Source: an uncultured Ruminococcus sp. (lineage in GTDB: Bacteria > Bacillota > Clostridia > Oscillospirales > Ruminococcaceae). From it: a stretch of 26,474 nt of DNA. The notes beneath the pieces were generated by a model, which was given only the letters and a program-made list of their open reading frames with translations, ran no database searches and was not told where the DNA came from. The stretch lies in the NCBI RefSeq assembly GCF_946187255.1, contig NZ_CAMHRZ010000013.1, positions 1 through 26,474 of the forward strand, in the 5' to 3' direction. Each line of letters starts with the position of its first letter. Position 1 is the stretch's first letter. The position numbers and the translations under genes are program-made. Below, piece by piece: positions 1-7,653 of this stretch.

Positions 1-186
1 AGTAATGTTTTCCTAAATTAGTTACTACGATTAAGGAAATATTACCGCCTGGAAAATCTTTACAGATAATTTTAAGCATTATTGCTAATTATACCGTTTT
101 TAAAACGGTTTTGTTGTGATACTACACAATTCGCTCCGCTGATCTTCGCAGTTGATGCGGGTTAAAATGCTTACTAATTGTAAACA
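1..186. repeat. Long direct repeat, copy 1
   Basis: This AT-rich stretch recurs with scattered substitutions 241 bp downstream (242-427). Shared blocks include the opening 38 bases, a central block around 80-102 and the block GTGATACTACACAATTC. Copy 1 holds a perfect 8+1+8 palindrome at 103-119 (ACCGTTTT-T-AAAACGGT) followed by a short T-rich run. No coding frame is convincing. The copy starts at the window edge, so more copies may lie upstream. Confidence 0.85.
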
Positions 187-241
187 CCCACCGTTTATGT
201 ACAGACGTTGAACCCACTTATAAATTAATTTGTAATCGCAG

Positions 242-427
242 AGTAATGTTTTCCTAAATTAGTTACTACGATTAAGGAAGTATGACCGTCTGGAAAATTA
301 TTACAGAGAATTTTAAGCATTATTGCTAATTATACCGTTTTAAATACGGCTTTATTGTGATACTACACAATTCACTCGTCCGATCTTCACGGCTGATGCA
401 GTGTCAAATACTTATAAATTGTAAACA
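242..427. repeat. Long direct repeat, copy 2
   Basis: Second copy of the repeat at 1-186. The central palindrome is kept but with a mismatch in each arm, while the flanking blocks stay conserved. The 55-bp spacer (187-241) has no clear counterpart after copy 2, because the terminator of the dockerin gene follows. It is non-coding by inspection, and its function is unknown. Confidence 0.85.
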
Positions 428-437
428 GACACAGCGG

Positions 438-470
438 CAAAAAAACAAGGACTGCCGAAGCAGTCCCTGT
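438..470 (-). terminator. Intrinsic terminator of the dockerin gene
   Basis: On the minus strand a GGACTGC/GCAGTCC stem closes on a TTCG tetraloop (plus 449-466). An A-C mismatch and three more pairs extend it outward, and a run of T follows (plus 438-445 is A-rich). It lies just past the stop codon at 483. Confidence 0.9.
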
Positions 471-482
471 AGTAATGTGGAT

Positions 483-2414
483 TTACAGTGGCTTAACGCC
501 CTTGACGTGAGCCGCTATCTTGGAAACATCGGTAACGGTCACTGCGTTGTCGTTGTTCACGTCTGCCAGCTTCTTTTCTTCGTCAGTCAGCGATTTCAGG
601 CTCTTGACGTGAGCTGCGACCTTTGATATATCGGATACATTTACGACGCCGTCGCTGTTGACATCACCGGGCTTGGATGCCGTCTGGTTCTTTGTTTTCA
701 CTTTTACAGTTACATCCTTGTTGGGCATCTCAAAGTTGGTATAGTAGCGGTATTCGTCCTCGAAGGTCACGCCGCTGGCTTCGCCGTCCCATTTTTCAAA
801 GTCACTCAGCCAGTAGGTGACACCGATGGTATCGCCCTCAGCTGCGTTGATGGACTCCGAATCAAGAGATACATTATAGCAGAACACATTGGGGTCGTCA
901 GTGATTATTTTGAATATCTCTCTGCCTGTCTCTACCACCTTGAAGGCGCCGGTTATCGCATACATATCAGAATTCTTAATAAAGTAGGCTTTGATATAGT
1001 ACTTGTCAACACCTCTGCCGTTGAGATTGAGCGAGCGGACGTTTTTGCCAAGTGACTCAACTATCGGGTCTATGCTGCCTTTTTTGTATGTTAATATCTC
1101 CTGCTTTACGGGAACAAAAGAGTAATCCCATGTGATTTCCAGCGTTCCGCCCTCTGTGCAGTATCCGCTGGCAGGTTCTTTGGTCACGGTCGGGTATGTG
1201 AATTTGAATGGTTCGCTGTCGATATAATCATTCTTGCCTTCACCGTAAAAAGCCCTTAAACGCAGATCACCGTCCGAATGCATATAGGTGAAGAAGGTTT
1301 TTGCGTCCATCTCGCCCTTTTTGCTTACTACTGCGTGTAATACCTCGTCGTTAAATTCGTTTATGATAGCGCATCTTTCAGGCTCGAAATCCAGTTCCCA
1401 TGTAAGTTCCGGTGTTTCGCCTGTGGTCAGCAGCATATCGTTGGGCTGTTTAACAAAATGGTGCTTGGTGCTTGCGTTTTGAACACTGAAAGATTCGGAC
1501 CAACGTTTACCCGTTGCCAGCTGCGGACCCCAGTCTTTAATGTCAACTTCAAATGAAAGACTATGGCCGGCATACTTCTTGTTCACATTTACCCTAAAAT
1601 AGTAACCGGGATCCACCGATGCTTTTTCGACTGCCTTACCGTCGCAGTAAAGTGTATAACCCGTTGTAAGGAAGTTTGTATTTACATCAACACCGACGCT
1701 GTCCGCACCCTGGGGGATGACGAGTCCGCTGTCTGAGACTTTGACGTCAGGCATATTTACAGTGAAATACGACTGGATATCATAGCCTTCGGTTGAGGTG
1801 GCATTTACATAAAACTGCTTGTTGCCGTTCGCCGCTGTCAGAGATACTTTGATGGTGTTGGTCTTTTTGTCAACGCTCAGCTTTTTGATCAGTTCGCCCT
1901 CATCTGAGTAAAGCTCAGCCTTTGCAAGATCGAAAGATGTTTTGAATTCCAATGTTGCAGTAAGATCGGAGGGGGAGAGGAATGCTTCATACGGAGGGTC
2001 GATAAAATTGTAATCCAGTACTACGAAAGTATACGAATCCACATAGGACTCTGAATCGATAAAAGCCCTGAATTTAAGGGTCTTGCCGACCATGTCTTCG
2101 GTTATCTCCGCGTTGATCTTAAAGGGATCCTCAGGGTCGTGCTCTAATTCTTTGACTGCGGTGCCGTCTTCCTCAACCAGGTATGCCGTTTCCCATAGAA
2201 AGCCTGCACAGGCAGTATTAAGGTTGCTCTGACTTATAACGATCTGAGGCAGCGGCTGAAGGGTAAAACCGTATCCTCCGCCGTTAGGCATATTCACTGC
2301 TTTATCCGCATTCGGCAGAGTTTCCGCATTTGCGGGCAGCACTGCGGGCAGCATCGCCGCAGCTATCAGCAGGCAGGCAGCGCTTCTGCCTATATGTTTG
2401 TTAAAGATCTTCAC
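483..2414 (-). CDS. Secreted dockerin-containing protein of unknown function
   Basis: A 643-residue exported protein. It starts with GTG at 2414, preceded by AGGAGG at plus 2423-2428. Residues 1-30 form a signal peptide: a basic start (MKIFNKHIGR), a hydrophobic core and a likely cut after PANA. The middle (~30-575) looks like successive beta-rich, Ig-like modules; no glycosidase catalytic motif was recognised. The C-terminus (~581-643) is a type I dockerin with two calcium loops, DVNSDGVVNVSD (584-595) and DVNNDNAVTVTD (618-629), each followed by the helix motif SK(V/I)AAHVK. The second loop has N where G is usual. Dockerins bind cohesins on scaffoldins or the cell surface, so this protein is probably displayed extracellularly. 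Its substrate or partner is not evident. It has its own promoter and terminator, so it is monocistronic. Confidence 0.9.
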   Translation of the reverse strand: MKIFNKHIGRSAACLLIAAAMLPAVLPANAETLPNADKAVNMPNGGGYGFTLQPLPQIVISQSNLNTACAGFLWETAYLVEEDGTAVKELEHDPEDPFKINAEITEDMVGKTLKFRAFIDSESYVDSYTFVVLDYNFIDPPYEAFLSPSDLTATLEFKTSFDLAKAELYSDEGELIKKLSVDKKTNTIKVSLTAANGNKQFYVNATSTEGYDIQSYFTVNMPDVKVSDSGLVIPQGADSVGVDVNTNFLTTGYTLYCDGKAVEKASVDPGYYFRVNVNKKYAGHSLSFEVDIKDWGPQLATGKRWSESFSVQNASTKHHFVKQPNDMLLTTGETPELTWELDFEPERCAIINEFNDEVLHAVVSKKGEMDAKTFFTYMHSDGDLRLRAFYGEGKNDYIDSEPFKFTYPTVTKEPASGYCTEGGTLEITWDYSFVPVKQEILTYKKGSIDPIVESLGKNVRSLNLNGRGVDKYYIKAYFIKNSDMYAITGAFKVVETGREIFKIITDDPNVFCYNVSLDSESINAAEGDTIGVTYWLSDFEKWDGEASGVTFEDEYRYYTNFEMPNKDVTVKVKTKNQTASKPGDVNSDGVVNVSDISKVAAHVKSLKSLTDEEKKLADVNNDNAVTVTDVSKIAAHVKGVKPL

Positions 2415-2451
2415 TTTGTTTTCCTCCTTGATAAACTAAATTTACTGGATA

Positions 2452-2480
2452 ATTATAACACGCTGTTAACAATATGTCAA
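2452..2480 (-). promoter_or_regulatory. Consensus sigma-A promoter of the dockerin gene
   Basis: On the minus strand a perfect TTGACA (plus 2475-2480) is followed after 17 bp by a perfect TATAAT (plus 2452-2457), about 35 bp ahead of the GTG start. Such an exact match suggests strong basal transcription. Confidence 0.9.
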
Positions 2481-2626
2481 CGACTTACGGTGTGAATTAT
2501 CACGGAAACTGCGTGAAATGCATATATTTACAGAGGTCTGTCCCCGTAATGCCCGCATTGATCGGTATATCACCGTTTATTGCAATACACGGGCGGATCG
2601 GGGGATATTTTTTTACAAAACGCTCA

Positions 2627-2655
2627 TTGACTTTCGTTTTGAAATATGTTAAACT
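2627..2655 (+). promoter_or_regulatory. Putative promoter of the AraC-type regulator
   Basis: TTGACT (2627-2632), a 17-bp spacer and TAAACT (2650-2655). The -35 box matches 5 of 6 consensus bases and the -10 box 4 of 6. The predicted leader would be about 80 nt and would contain the hairpin at 2683-2712. Confidence 0.65.
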
Positions 2656-2682
2656 GATAACAATGAAGATAATGACAGGCAA

Positions 2683-2726
2683 GGGTGCCGTATTCGTTTG
2701 AGTACGGCACCCTATTATTATTTTTC
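2683..2726 (+). terminator. Terminator-like hairpin in the regulator leader
   Basis: A perfect 10-bp stem, GGGTGCCGTA (2683-2692) with TACGGCACCC (2703-2712), has a 10-nt loop and is followed by TATTATTATTTTTC. It sits between the putative promoter and the start codon at 2741. It could therefore act as an attenuator for the downstream gene, or end a short upstream RNA. Confidence 0.75.
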
Positions 2727-2740
2727 GGGGGTGTGGACTT

Positions 2741-3499
2741 ATGAGAACTTTGATCGATGTGCTGCTGGTGGAGAGCGACCGCGCAAAACTGAGGAAATAT
2801 GCGTCCATGTCACTGTGGCGCGAGCTTGGGTTCAGGGTGAAGGAGACTGCCTGCACCGCCGCAGAAGCGCTTTCGGCAATAGGCAGAGGTGAATGCCGGC
2901 TGCTGGTCGCAGTCAGCCGCCCGCCCGAAGTATCTGCGGAGGTACTGCTGAAATACTGCGGGGATATGGCTGCGATAGTTATGCTCCCGCGAAATGGCGG
3001 AGAAAGCGTGGGCAGGTATTTCGCACTCGGTGCCTGTGATGTGATAGCAGAACCGCCCTCACGCAGCAGGCTGCGCCGTTCGCTGATGAAAGTCAGCCGT
3101 ATACTCGGAAAGGGCGAAGCTGCCGAAGAATACCGTCGTGCAGCAGAAAGGGCATTCGCCGCCCTGGAGACCACCGATACACGCTTTATCTCGAAGCTGC
3201 GGGCTTTCATAGAGCAAAGCGAGGGCGAGACCGCCACAACAGGCTCAGCGGCGGAGTATTTCCGCTTCAACCGCGATTATTTCGGCAAACTGTTCAAGCA
3301 GGAAACGGGCATGAGCTTCAACCGCTTCTACAACCGTTTCCGCATGGAGTACGCCAAGGAACTGCTGACCGCAGGCAGTCTGCGTGTATGTGAGATCAGC
3401 GAACTGCTGGGATTTTCCTCGGTGGACTATTTCACAGGCGTTTTCAGGCGCGAAACAGGCTGCACGCCATCGGTGTACCGCGAAAGCTGTGGTGTTTAA
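2741..3499 (+). CDS. AraC-family regulator with degenerate receiver domain
   Basis: A 252-residue cytoplasmic protein. Residues ~5-120 have the layout of a response-regulator receiver: VLLVESD near the start, the strand RLLVAV, and GACDVIAEPP near the end. The C-terminus (~165-249) is a two-helix-turn-helix AraC/XylS DNA-binding domain with the signatures RDYFGKLFKQETGMSFNRF and ISELLGFSSVDYFTGVFRRE. This is the YesN-type architecture. The receiver looks unable to accept phosphate: the usual Asp before the I-R-M-P-type segment aligns with V58, the acidic pair is E11/S12/D13, and the conserved Lys before the last proline aligns with E104. No sensor kinase is adjacent. A G-rich stretch at 2727-2736 serves as a weak ribosome site. 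Targets are unknown; the divergent dockerin gene is a possible one (inference). Confidence 0.88.
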   Translation: MRTLIDVLLVESDRAKLRKYASMSLWRELGFRVKETACTAAEALSAIGRGECRLLVAVSRPPEVSAEVLLKYCGDMAAIVMLPRNGGESVGRYFALGACDVIAEPPSRSRLRRSLMKVSRILGKGEAAEEYRRAAERAFAALETTDTRFISKLRAFIEQSEGETATTGSAAEYFRFNRDYFGKLFKQETGMSFNRFYNRFRMEYAKELLTAGSLRVCEISELLGFSSVDYFTGVFRRETGCTPSVYRESCGV

Positions 3500-3525
3500 A
3501 GCACGGCATACCGAATTACGGATAT

Positions 3526-3559
3526 AAAAATACGAGCCTTCCATTTGCGGAAGGCTCGT
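3526..3559 (-). terminator. Terminator between convergent genes
   Basis: An 11-bp perfect stem, ACGAGCCTTCC (3532-3542) with GGAAGGCTCGT (3549-3559). On the minus strand it is followed by ATTTTTATAT, fitting termination of the Nudix gene. On the plus strand it may also stop the AraC-type gene, although its T-tract there is poor. Confidence 0.85.
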
Positions 3560-3569
3560 TCGTTATGCC

Positions 3570-3974
3570 TTAAATTATGAATTTCTTCGCCTTGTTGACT
3601 ATGCTTCGATCGTTTTCATAGGCAAGCACCTGTGCGCAGCGGTCGATCTCTACCCAGCGAATTTCGGCTATCTCGTCCTCCTGAGGACGATAATCAGTGT
3701 TTTTGGCTTTGCCGATAAAGTAAACAACTATCTTCTGCGTATCCTTGCGCGGTGAGTATGACACTATCTCGCGAAACGTGGTATCAAGGTTCACTTCAAT
3801 GCCCGTCTCTTCGAGTATCTCGCGCTTGGCAGTCTCTTCCTCAGTCTCGTCGCCCTCGACATGACCTTTGGGGAATGACCAGTGCCCGCTGTTGATGTGC
3901 TTTATCAGCAGTATCTCCGTATTGCCATGATACTTTCGGTACACAATGGCGCCACAGGATTTTTCATGCAGCAT
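3570..3974 (-). CDS. Nudix hydrolase, probably Ap4A-hydrolase-like
   Basis: A 134-residue single-domain Nudix protein. The Nudix box is complete: G37, E43, R51-E52, E55-E56 and G58 match GX5EX7REUXEEXGU exactly, so metal-dependent pyrophosphohydrolase activity is expected. The N-terminal pattern (KSCGAIVYR) and HWSFPKGHVEGDE resemble the bis(5'-nucleosyl)-tetraphosphatase subgroup. That subgroup cleaves diadenosine polyphosphates to AMP and ATP, but the substrate cannot be fixed by eye. The ATG at 3974 is preceded by AGGAAGG at a good distance. A promoter of its own lies upstream and a terminator downstream, so it is transcribed alone. Confidence 0.9.
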   Translation of the reverse strand: MLHEKSCGAIVYRKYHGNTEILLIKHINSGHWSFPKGHVEGDETEEETAKREILEETGIEVNLDTTFREIVSYSPRKDTQKIVVYFIGKAKNTDYRPQEDEIAEIRWVEIDRCAQVLAYENDRSIVNKAKKFII

Positions 3975-4012
3975 CGGCTTTGCTTCCTTCCTGAATAAGA
4001 TATATCAAGAAT

Positions 4013-4041
4013 ATTATAGCACATCTGCCGCCGTTTGTCTA
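4013..4041 (-). promoter_or_regulatory. Promoter of the Nudix gene
   Basis: On the minus strand TAGACA (plus 4036-4041), a 17-bp spacer and a perfect TATAAT (plus 4013-4018), about 40 bp before the start codon. This separates the Nudix gene from the operon upstream of it. Confidence 0.8.
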
Positions 4042-4118
4042 TACCTTGTAAGGAATTTGTCTGGCTTTTGCAGACATCGTCTGTCCCGAACATGGCATAA
4101 AAGGCAATGCCGAATACC

Positions 4119-4805
4119 TCATTTCGCTGTTTTCCGTTTCAGTGCGGAAAGCATTGCTTTTCTGTCGAAGGATATTTTTAGGCTCTCTGTCGCCTTCTGT
4201 ATCGCCTTGTTGTGTACCTTTTCGGAAAGCCTGCCCTCCTCGAAAAACGGCAAAGCGTCCTCGTAGTGCTGTGCCAGCGCCTCTGCGAAGAACCATGCCT
4301 GCATCATGGCAACGTAGTACTCACTGCTGTCTATTTCGCATACCCTTTGCAGATATTCCTTTTTGTAGTGTTCACCGAGAAAATGCAGCATCAGCATCTC
4401 AATTCCGAAACGCACGGTGAAGCATTCTCCGCTGTCCATCCAGCACTCTATATGGGGCAGCAGCTCCTGTTGTTTTCCCTTGAAAGCCTTTGGGCGCAGC
4501 TGGTCGCAGGTCGCCCAGTTGTCCACATGGGGAAGGAACTTTTCCGTCAGCGCCAGCGCATCCTCAAAGCCCTTTGTCTCGCTTATCATCAAAGCGTGCA
4601 GCTGGTATTCATCAAAAAGCTCATGGGGGAGCGATGTCATAAAGCCCTCTGCATCGCCGCTTTTTATGGCTTTTTTTGCCAGCTTTCGCAGTTCGGGTGT
4701 GCGCACCCCGAGAAAATGTTCAGCCGTCAGTCCCGGTATCAGCGCACACTGGAAATCACGGTACTTATCGTCCCTCAGCGCTTCCAGTTCACTTCTTATA
4801 TCCAT
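4119..4805 (-). CDS. AlkD-like DNA alkylation repair protein
   Basis: A 228-residue all-helical protein of the DNA alkylation repair family (HEAT-like repeats). Family members such as Bacillus cereus AlkD excise bulky or cationic alkylated bases without base flipping. Residues matching the known active surface are visible: W97 and D101 (NWATCDQL, same W-x3-D spacing as W109/D113 of AlkD), R132 (VRFGIEML) and W171 (MMQAWFFAEAL). Its length fits the family. The frame is open far upstream inside the preceding gene, but the ATG at 4805 is preferred: AAGGA precedes it and it lies one base after the TGA of the leucine-rich-repeat gene, suggesting translational coupling. It is last in the operon. 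Confidence 0.88.
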   Translation of the reverse strand: MDIRSELEALRDDKYRDFQCALIPGLTAEHFLGVRTPELRKLAKKAIKSGDAEGFMTSLPHELFDEYQLHALMISETKGFEDALALTEKFLPHVDNWATCDQLRPKAFKGKQQELLPHIECWMDSGECFTVRFGIEMLMLHFLGEHYKKEYLQRVCEIDSSEYYVAMMQAWFFAEALAQHYEDALPFFEEGRLSEKVHNKAIQKATESLKISFDRKAMLSALKRKTAK

Positions 4806-4806
4806 A

Positions 4807-5841
4807 TCAGTAATCCTTTTGCAGACCGCACATCGTGCAGGTCTTTTTGAACATACCCTTGAAGCTGCCGCCGCAGTGACGGCACAGCCCTTTCTGCATG
4901 AGATAGGTATCCAGCCAGGGAGTGGTGGCGTAAACGTCCATGAAGTTAGGGGGCATCTTGCCCGCATTCACCGTCCTCAGCGAACTGCATCCCGCAAAGG
5001 TCCTCACGCCCGAACCGTCGTTCTCGTAGGTCTCTATGGAGGCAGGCACCGTTATCACCGAAAGATTTCGGCATTCCGAAAAAGCCGAAGCACCAAGAGA
5101 TATCACAGTACCCGGCAGCAGCAGCTCCGTCAGCCCGAAACAGCCCGAAAAAGCATACGCCCCTATGGTCTTTACTCCCGGCGGTATCGTCAGCGCACGC
5201 AGTTCGGTGCAGTCGGCAAAGGCGTAGCTGCCTATGGTCTTGATATTGCCGTTGAGCTTTATCTCCGTCAGCGATACACAGCCGCGAAAGATATCGTTGG
5301 AAAGTTCCCTCAATGCCTTTGGCAGCTTCACGATATTCAGCTGAACACACCCGCTGAACGCGCCCGCGCCGATCTGATTTACATTATCGGGTATATTTAT
5401 CGCCGCCAGACTTGTGCAGCCGTTGAAGGCATTTGAACCTATTCGCAGCAGGGATCTTGGCAGCTCCACGCTCTCCAGTGAAACACACCCGAAAAATGCG
5501 CCCCACATACTGTTCCCCGCGCTCTGTATCTCGGTAACGCCTTCGGGCAGCACTACCCTGTGTACAAATCGGCATTCCTTGAAAGCCTGTCCGCCAATGG
5601 CTGTTACACCATCGGGCACATACACCACGGGATCGCTGCCGTTGTAGCTTTCAAGCACCCCCGAACGCACTGCGAATACGGGCAGATTAGGGTCTTTTTC
5701 GGGCTTGGGCGGCTCCTGTTCGGTCTTCATCATGGGCACCGCAAATGCCGAACCGCAGCTCTGGCACACCGCAGCGCTCAAACCGCAGTCAACGCGGTTG
5801 ATATCCCCGCATATAGGGCAGGCGACATCCATTTCTGTCAT
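4807..5841 (-). CDS. BspA-type leucine-rich repeat protein with zinc ribbons
   Basis: A 344-residue protein. The N-terminus carries a zinc-ribbon-like pair (C8-x2-C11 and C26-x2-C29) and the C-terminus a second one (C320-x2-C323 and C335-x2-C338). Residues ~65-305 contain about nine LRR_5 (BspA-like) repeats of ~23 residues with the pattern 'I...AF.GC..L..I.LP..V..IG'. There is no signal peptide or membrane segment, so it is cytoplasmic, unlike the secreted BspA adhesins. Repeats of this type mediate protein binding; the partner is unknown. The ATG at 5841 is chosen because GAGGAG lies 8 nt ahead. An in-frame GTG at 5850 has no room for a ribosome site. It lies five bases after the stop of the metal-cluster gene and one base before the AlkD-like gene. 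Confidence 0.88.
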   Translation of the reverse strand: MTEMDVACPICGDINRVDCGLSAAVCQSCGSAFAVPMMKTEQEPPKPEKDPNLPVFAVRSGVLESYNGSDPVVYVPDGVTAIGGQAFKECRFVHRVVLPEGVTEIQSAGNSMWGAFFGCVSLESVELPRSLLRIGSNAFNGCTSLAAINIPDNVNQIGAGAFSGCVQLNIVKLPKALRELSNDIFRGCVSLTEIKLNGNIKTIGSYAFADCTELRALTIPPGVKTIGAYAFSGCFGLTELLLPGTVISLGASAFSECRNLSVITVPASIETYENDGSGVRTFAGCSSLRTVNAGKMPPNFMDVYATTPWLDTYLMQKGLCRHCGGSFKGMFKKTCTMCGLQKDY

Positions 5842-5846
5842 TATCT

Positions 5847-6326
5847 TCACTCCTCTGCAAGCATTATCGGGAAACCGCTGATGTACTTCTTCACTGCGGA
5901 CGGGTTTTCATCCGCGTAGGCGAATATCTGCGGCGCAAGCTCCTTTGCCACCGCCTGTATCTCACACAGCGGGCGGGTTTGGACTACGGGGCAAACGAGG
6001 GATAGTACTATCACCCTTATCCCTTTAAGATCCATTATGCGAAAAGGCCATATCCTGCAATCAAAGGGCTTTTCCTCGCCCATTATGCAGCCCTTTTCGT
6101 GATCCAGCAGAGTGCAGTAATACAGATCCCTGTCAGGTTCCTTCGGCATTTTCAGCAGATAGTGGTCTTCCAGCTCCAGAAATTCCTGATCGGGTTTGAA
6201 CTCCGCCAGTATGCGGTCGTGAGTCTCTTCGTTGATAACGGGGGTCTCCCACAGATCGTAGCTGTCAAAGCAGCAGCACAGCCTGCATTTTGCACATTCT
6301 TCCCTTTTTAGCAGCTTTCGTATCAT
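5847..6326 (-). CDS. YkgJ-family CxxCxxCC zinc/iron-cluster protein
   Basis: A 159-residue protein with the hallmark cysteines of the YkgJ family. The N-terminus has C11-x2-C14-x2-C17-C18(-C19), followed by C71, C80 and C90 in the KPFDCRIWPF motif, plus C112 and C121. The family is thought to hold a zinc or iron-sulfur cluster, and its biochemical role is not established. The ATG at 6326 follows AAGGAAGG. It is third in the five-gene operon, 26 bp after the kinase and directly ahead of the leucine-rich-repeat gene. Confidence 0.88.
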   Translation of the reverse strand: MIRKLLKREECAKCRLCCCFDSYDLWETPVINEETHDRILAEFKPDQEFLELEDHYLLKMPKEPDRDLYYCTLLDHEKGCIMGEEKPFDCRIWPFRIMDLKGIRVIVLSLVCPVVQTRPLCEIQAVAKELAPQIFAYADENPSAVKKYISGFPIMLAEE

Positions 6327-6352
6327 GATTAAAGCCTTCCTTACTTATTGTA

Positions 6353-7297
6353 TTAGTCGGTATACTTGCTGCCGCCGAGAAATTCGCGCACCAGCGTATC
6401 CTCACCGATAAGGTCGGTATCTATGGGATCGACCTCCTCCAGCAGACTGAGTATGCTGGAATACTTCCCGAAATCGCTGTATGTGGTGCTGGCTTCCCGC
6501 ATCTTGTCCAACAGCAGGCTCTTGTACGCCGCAGGCTCATAGCCTATGTAGGTGTCTATGGAGAATTCCTTCTCCTCCTCTGCGCGGTACTTGTAGGGCA
6601 GTATGAACTGCTCCTCACCGCGTGAAACGTTCCTGAACATATCAAATGTCTCAGCGGGACCTCTGCCCCTCGATCTTTCATCGCGGATAAGACGGCGCAT
6701 CAGCCTTATCATGGAGGGATGCACAAGAGTGCCGTCATTCAGCTCTATACGGGTGCGGACACTGACGTACATACATCTTGCATACTCGCCCGCACCGCCC
6801 GTAACCAGCGGGTTGAGAGCGTGGATGCCCTCAAATACGATGATATCATCCTTGCCTCGTTTGAACAGGAAACCGTCCGATGAGGACTGTTCCGCAAAAT
6901 TGAATTTCGGTATCATGACCTCTTTGCATTCGGAGATCATCTCCATGTGTTCGTTCAGCTTCTTTATATCTATCCGCAGCGGGGATTCATAATCGGGCGT
7001 GCCATCCTCGTTGAGTATATGCTCAAAACAGCCCTTTGGCAGAAAATAATCGTCCATAGATATGGTATGGGTGTGTACGCCCATATCATCCAGCATATTG
7101 TCTATCTTAAGCGCAGTGGTGGTCTTGCCCGAACCCGAAGGACCTGCCAGCAGTATTATAGGACGCTGACGGTGTTCATCGGCTATCTTTTCTGCGGCGC
7201 GGCGGAGTTTCTTTTCGTATTTTTCATTGCATTCTGAGATGTATGCTCCCTGTTGTGCGACTTTGCTGTTGAGTTTGTTGATGTTGATCTTTTTCAT
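6353..7297 (-). CDS. Uridine-kinase-like P-loop kinase
   Basis: A 314-residue member of the phosphoribulokinase/uridine kinase family. Visible motifs: Walker A GPSGSGKTT (52-60), the substrate-binding SMDDYF (80-85), the second nucleotide motif IIVFEGIHALNP and the lid RRLIRDERSRGRG. It most likely phosphorylates uridine or cytidine in pyrimidine salvage. Related clostridial proteins often carry an N-terminal TGS-type extension; here only ~45 residues precede the Walker motif, so that extension is absent. The ATG at 7297 has an AGGGAGA ribosome site and lies 18 bp after the acylphosphatase stop. The nucleoside substrate is inferred from the family only. Confidence 0.85.
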   Translation of the reverse strand: MKKININKLNSKVAQQGAYISECNEKYEKKLRRAAEKIADEHRQRPIILLAGPSGSGKTTTALKIDNMLDDMGVHTHTISMDDYFLPKGCFEHILNEDGTPDYESPLRIDIKKLNEHMEMISECKEVMIPKFNFAEQSSSDGFLFKRGKDDIIVFEGIHALNPLVTGGAGEYARCMYVSVRTRIELNDGTLVHPSMIRLMRRLIRDERSRGRGPAETFDMFRNVSRGEEQFILPYKYRAEEEKEFSIDTYIGYEPAAYKSLLLDKMREASTTYSDFGKYSSILSLLEEVDPIDTDLIGEDTLVREFLGGSKYTD

Positions 7298-7315
7298 AGT
7301 TCGCTTTCTCCCTGA

Positions 7316-7585
7316 TTATCGTATACTGAACATGGAGTCGCCCTCTGCTGGTATGCGTTTGACTTCCATGCTTTCGATCCTTATATACCTGCCGCTGTCG
7401 ATGCACGCCACTGTGCTGTCGATGTCGGCTTCGGTCCCTTCAAATTCGGCTGCAACGGAGCCGTCGTACATATTTTTCACCCAGCCCGTCACGCCGAACT
7501 TCTGAGCGGCATGGTAGGCAGTATACCTGAAACCCACGCCCTGTACACATCCACGAAATATTATATGCTTCCTTATCTTTTCCAT
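7316..7585 (-). CDS. acyP: Acylphosphatase
   Basis: An 89-residue protein of standard acylphosphatase length. It carries the phosphate-binding loop CVQGVGFRY with catalytic R20 and the motif GWVKNMYDGSV with catalytic N38. The enzyme hydrolyses acyl phosphates such as acetyl or carbamoyl phosphate. That is of some note because pta, which makes acetyl phosphate, is ~1.6 kb away. The ATG at 7585 has only a G-rich, weak ribosome site (AGGCGGTGCGG). It is the first gene of the five-gene operon driven by the promoter at 7623-7651. Confidence 0.93.
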   Translation of the reverse strand: MEKIRKHIIFRGCVQGVGFRYTAYHAAQKFGVTGWVKNMYDGSVAAEFEGTEADIDSTVACIDSGRYIRIESMEVKRIPAEGDSMFSIR

Positions 7586-7622
7586 TCCGCCGCACCGCCT
7601 GAGACCAAATTAATATATCTAT

Positions 7623-7651
7623 ATTATAGCACATTTCGACACAAAAGTAAA
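7623..7651 (-). promoter_or_regulatory. Promoter of the acylphosphatase operon
   Basis: On the minus strand TTTACT (plus 7646-7651), a 17-bp spacer and a perfect TATAAT (plus 7623-7628), ~40 bp ahead of the acylphosphatase start. The -35 box is weak (4 of 6) and sits two bases from a perfect palindrome. Confidence 0.7.
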
Positions 7652-7653
7652 GG

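Noticed and set aside
98..126. Minus-strand promoter inside the 241-bp repeat (TATAAT at 98-103)
   Set aside because: No acceptable -35 box lies at 16-18 bp spacing, and AT-rich DNA gives such -10 matches by chance.
2500..3270. 256-codon minus-strand frame opposite the AraC-type regulator
   Set aside because: The plus frame has a clear AraC domain. The minus frame has low-complexity Ser/Arg content and runs across the promoter and leader hairpin.
4042..4118. Terminator after the AlkD-like gene
   Set aside because: Only 5-bp stems (GGCAT/ATGCC and CAGAC/GTCTG) without T-tracts were found. Operon transcripts may read into the Nudix gene.
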